From the NCBI GenBank assembly GCA_027492795.1, contig JAPUEB010000012.1:1-64000 (forward strand): a DNA stretch of 64,000 nt, in the 5' to 3' direction. A model generated the notes under the pieces. The model did no database searches and was not told the DNA's origin. It worked only from the letters and a program-made list of their open reading frames with translations. Both the position numbers and the translations under genes were made by a program. Source of the DNA: Chryseobacterium sp. (lineage in GTDB: Bacteria; Bacteroidota; Bacteroidia; Flavobacteriales; Weeksellaceae). This document shows, in pieces, positions 63,901 to 64,000 of this stretch (its first letter is position 1; each line of letters begins with the position of its first letter).

Positions 63901-64000
63901 AATGAATTGCAAAATACTTTTTTCAGTTTTAGAATCATAAGATGCGCTCTCAATATCTTTCGCAACAAAATTCAGATATTCATCTTTAGTCTTTTCGGGA
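60907..64000 (-). CDS. PLD-domain SNF2-family helicase/nuclease (5' end outside the window)
   Basis: An open frame continues to the window edge, so the N-terminus is missing (at least 1030 aa in view). A phospholipase D-like nuclease domain comes first, with one HxK motif (HAKIYIFRP) and GSSNLTDSG. A SNF2/DEAD superfamily 2 motor follows: Walker A DVVGLGKT (near 63390), DEAH (IIVDEAHKFR), ITATPLNNKPED, then the helicase C domain with EVLAEGINLHR and MQRIGRVNRIGTKA. The C-terminal ~250 residues are helical. This fits the restriction/translocation subunit paired with the methyltransferase gene after it. Confidence 0.9.
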   Translation of the reverse strand, partial: PEKTKDEYLNFVAKDIESASYDSKTEKSILQFIGDIISGKVQIRAYGQKNLHAKIYIFRPKPFNQHTLASVITGSSNLTDSGLGTYDNANYEFNVQLNDFQDVKFATDEFEDLWKDATDLIPADISKLKSKTYLGDDKITPHDLFLKMLVEYFGDSVIRDKVGSISLPDGYTNLQYQADAVTEGFHKLLKHNGFILADVVGLGKTIIATRIIKKYIDKNGYNTKVLVVYPNALETNWKTTVRDFGISNYVDFVSNGSLHKIIEGNSINYQKPEDYDLIIVDEAHKFRTSSTTMYGLLELICKTPRATVGNDVDRKKKVILITATPLNNKPEDIANQIYLFQDSRKSTLEGVPNLQSFFADKIEKYKKLYLIKDHAELVSKVREIYEPIREKIFSELVIRRTRADIRKITRYYEDVISQGMTFPDVVGPNKIEYQFSPEQEVTFYDTISAVIDQLGYYRYRAIEFLNPEHAEIYDNAQLISLQLSTIMKTQLVKRLESSFRAFKKSLYRFYISNQRMIEMFENDKVFIAPDIDVNKFLDDGKQDELEAKIEELNAESPNNQIFKASDFSEEYIKGLLKDQEVLLELYERWENIGEDPKTKKFIAEIKKSFFDKKNIEKKLVIFSESKETVEYIAEELKNIGREDVLAISASNSKQRFATIRKNFDANYPEKQEDQYNIIITTEVLAEGINLHRSNIILNYDIPWNATKLMQRIGRVNRIGTKADKIYVYNFFPTAQSNDLIKLNEKALKKLQGFHSAFSEDSKVYSEEEQLIENTLGNLQPQEEVDERLQYLEIVRELFEKDFKEYQRIKKLPLKSRVGRFAKIKSDVAKEMIGQSLENTVLCYLRNKIKEGFYVANDKNCVEVTFYQAVKLFEATKKEKSTAVFENHFDAVNNAVNQFKKVYNTIYTVEDYDTSNLSVSERNAVLFLNSLKDLKRSFPAELSDEFIEMIDASLRIIYMGVFRKFRNEISNLASKQKKKKMPLDKVISEVNQIMNRYPIANISRLDALRAEEENQPKAFEEPKIVITETFA

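Noticed and set aside
54207-64000. BREX or DISARM locus
   Set aside because: A PglX-like methyltransferase and PLD/helicase domains are present, but no BrxC, PglZ, DrmA or DrmB is in the window; more genes may lie beyond 64000.
1-64000. CRISPR arrays, tRNA and rRNA genes
   Set aside because: No regularly spaced repeats and no cloverleaf or rRNA-like stretches were recognised by eye in the intergenic regions.

Overview
The window looks like a chromosome segment of a low-GC flavobacterium of the family Weeksellaceae (Chryseobacterium, Kaistella, Epilithonimonas or Elizabethkingia type). Evidence: repeated Bacteroidetes promoter motifs (TAnnTTTG) close to start codons, a fused SecDF, a TonB receptor/DUF4249 lipoprotein pair, a type IX secretion C-terminal domain, a PafA-type phosphatase with the full set of PafA active-site residues, and an Mpi-family serine invertase. 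No rRNA or tRNA gene and no CRISPR array is visible.

About 0.1-49.3 kb is mostly housekeeping and envelope genes: acetyl-CoA synthetase, TonB receptor + DUF4249, two paralogous small proteins, (p)ppGpp synthase/hydrolase with NhaA, RlmH, TatA, SecDF, HemN, CinA, a lipocalin, Dps, GH92 mannosidase, Mrp and NifU, PBP4 with a histidine kinase, M1 peptidase, ECF sigma factor, LipA, a dicarboxylate symporter, BON/SH3 proteins, AlkB, PafA, a VanX-like peptidase, malate dehydrogenase and a large secreted adhesin-like protein. Between these genes lie rho-independent terminators, several families of dispersed palindromic repeats, and the relic of a PIN-domain toxin-antitoxin module (27.8-28.1 kb).

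About 49.6-64 kb is an accessory, defence-like island, almost entirely on the minus strand. It holds: a tight three-gene operon (unknown 300-aa protein, four-helix membrane protein, NA37 nucleoid-associated protein); a HipB/HipA module with a clear candidate promoter and operator; a DUF262/DUF1524 (GmrSD-like) protein; an Mpi-type serine recombinase; an Eco57I-type DNA methyltransferase; and a PLD-SNF2 helicase that runs off the window.

The most striking finding is in this island. The last ~260 codons of the methyltransferase, its target-recognition region, lie in a ~1.5-kb segment bounded by a perfect 32-bp inverted repeat (56675-56706 and 58217-58248). The segment also carries a second, different target-recognition region in the opposite orientation, with no start codon but in frame from the repeat. 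The serine recombinase gene sits just outside the segment. Inversion would swap one recognition domain for the other in a protein of nearly equal length (1154 or 1150 aa). This predicts a helicase/nuclease-methyltransferase system whose DNA specificity switches by site-specific inversion.
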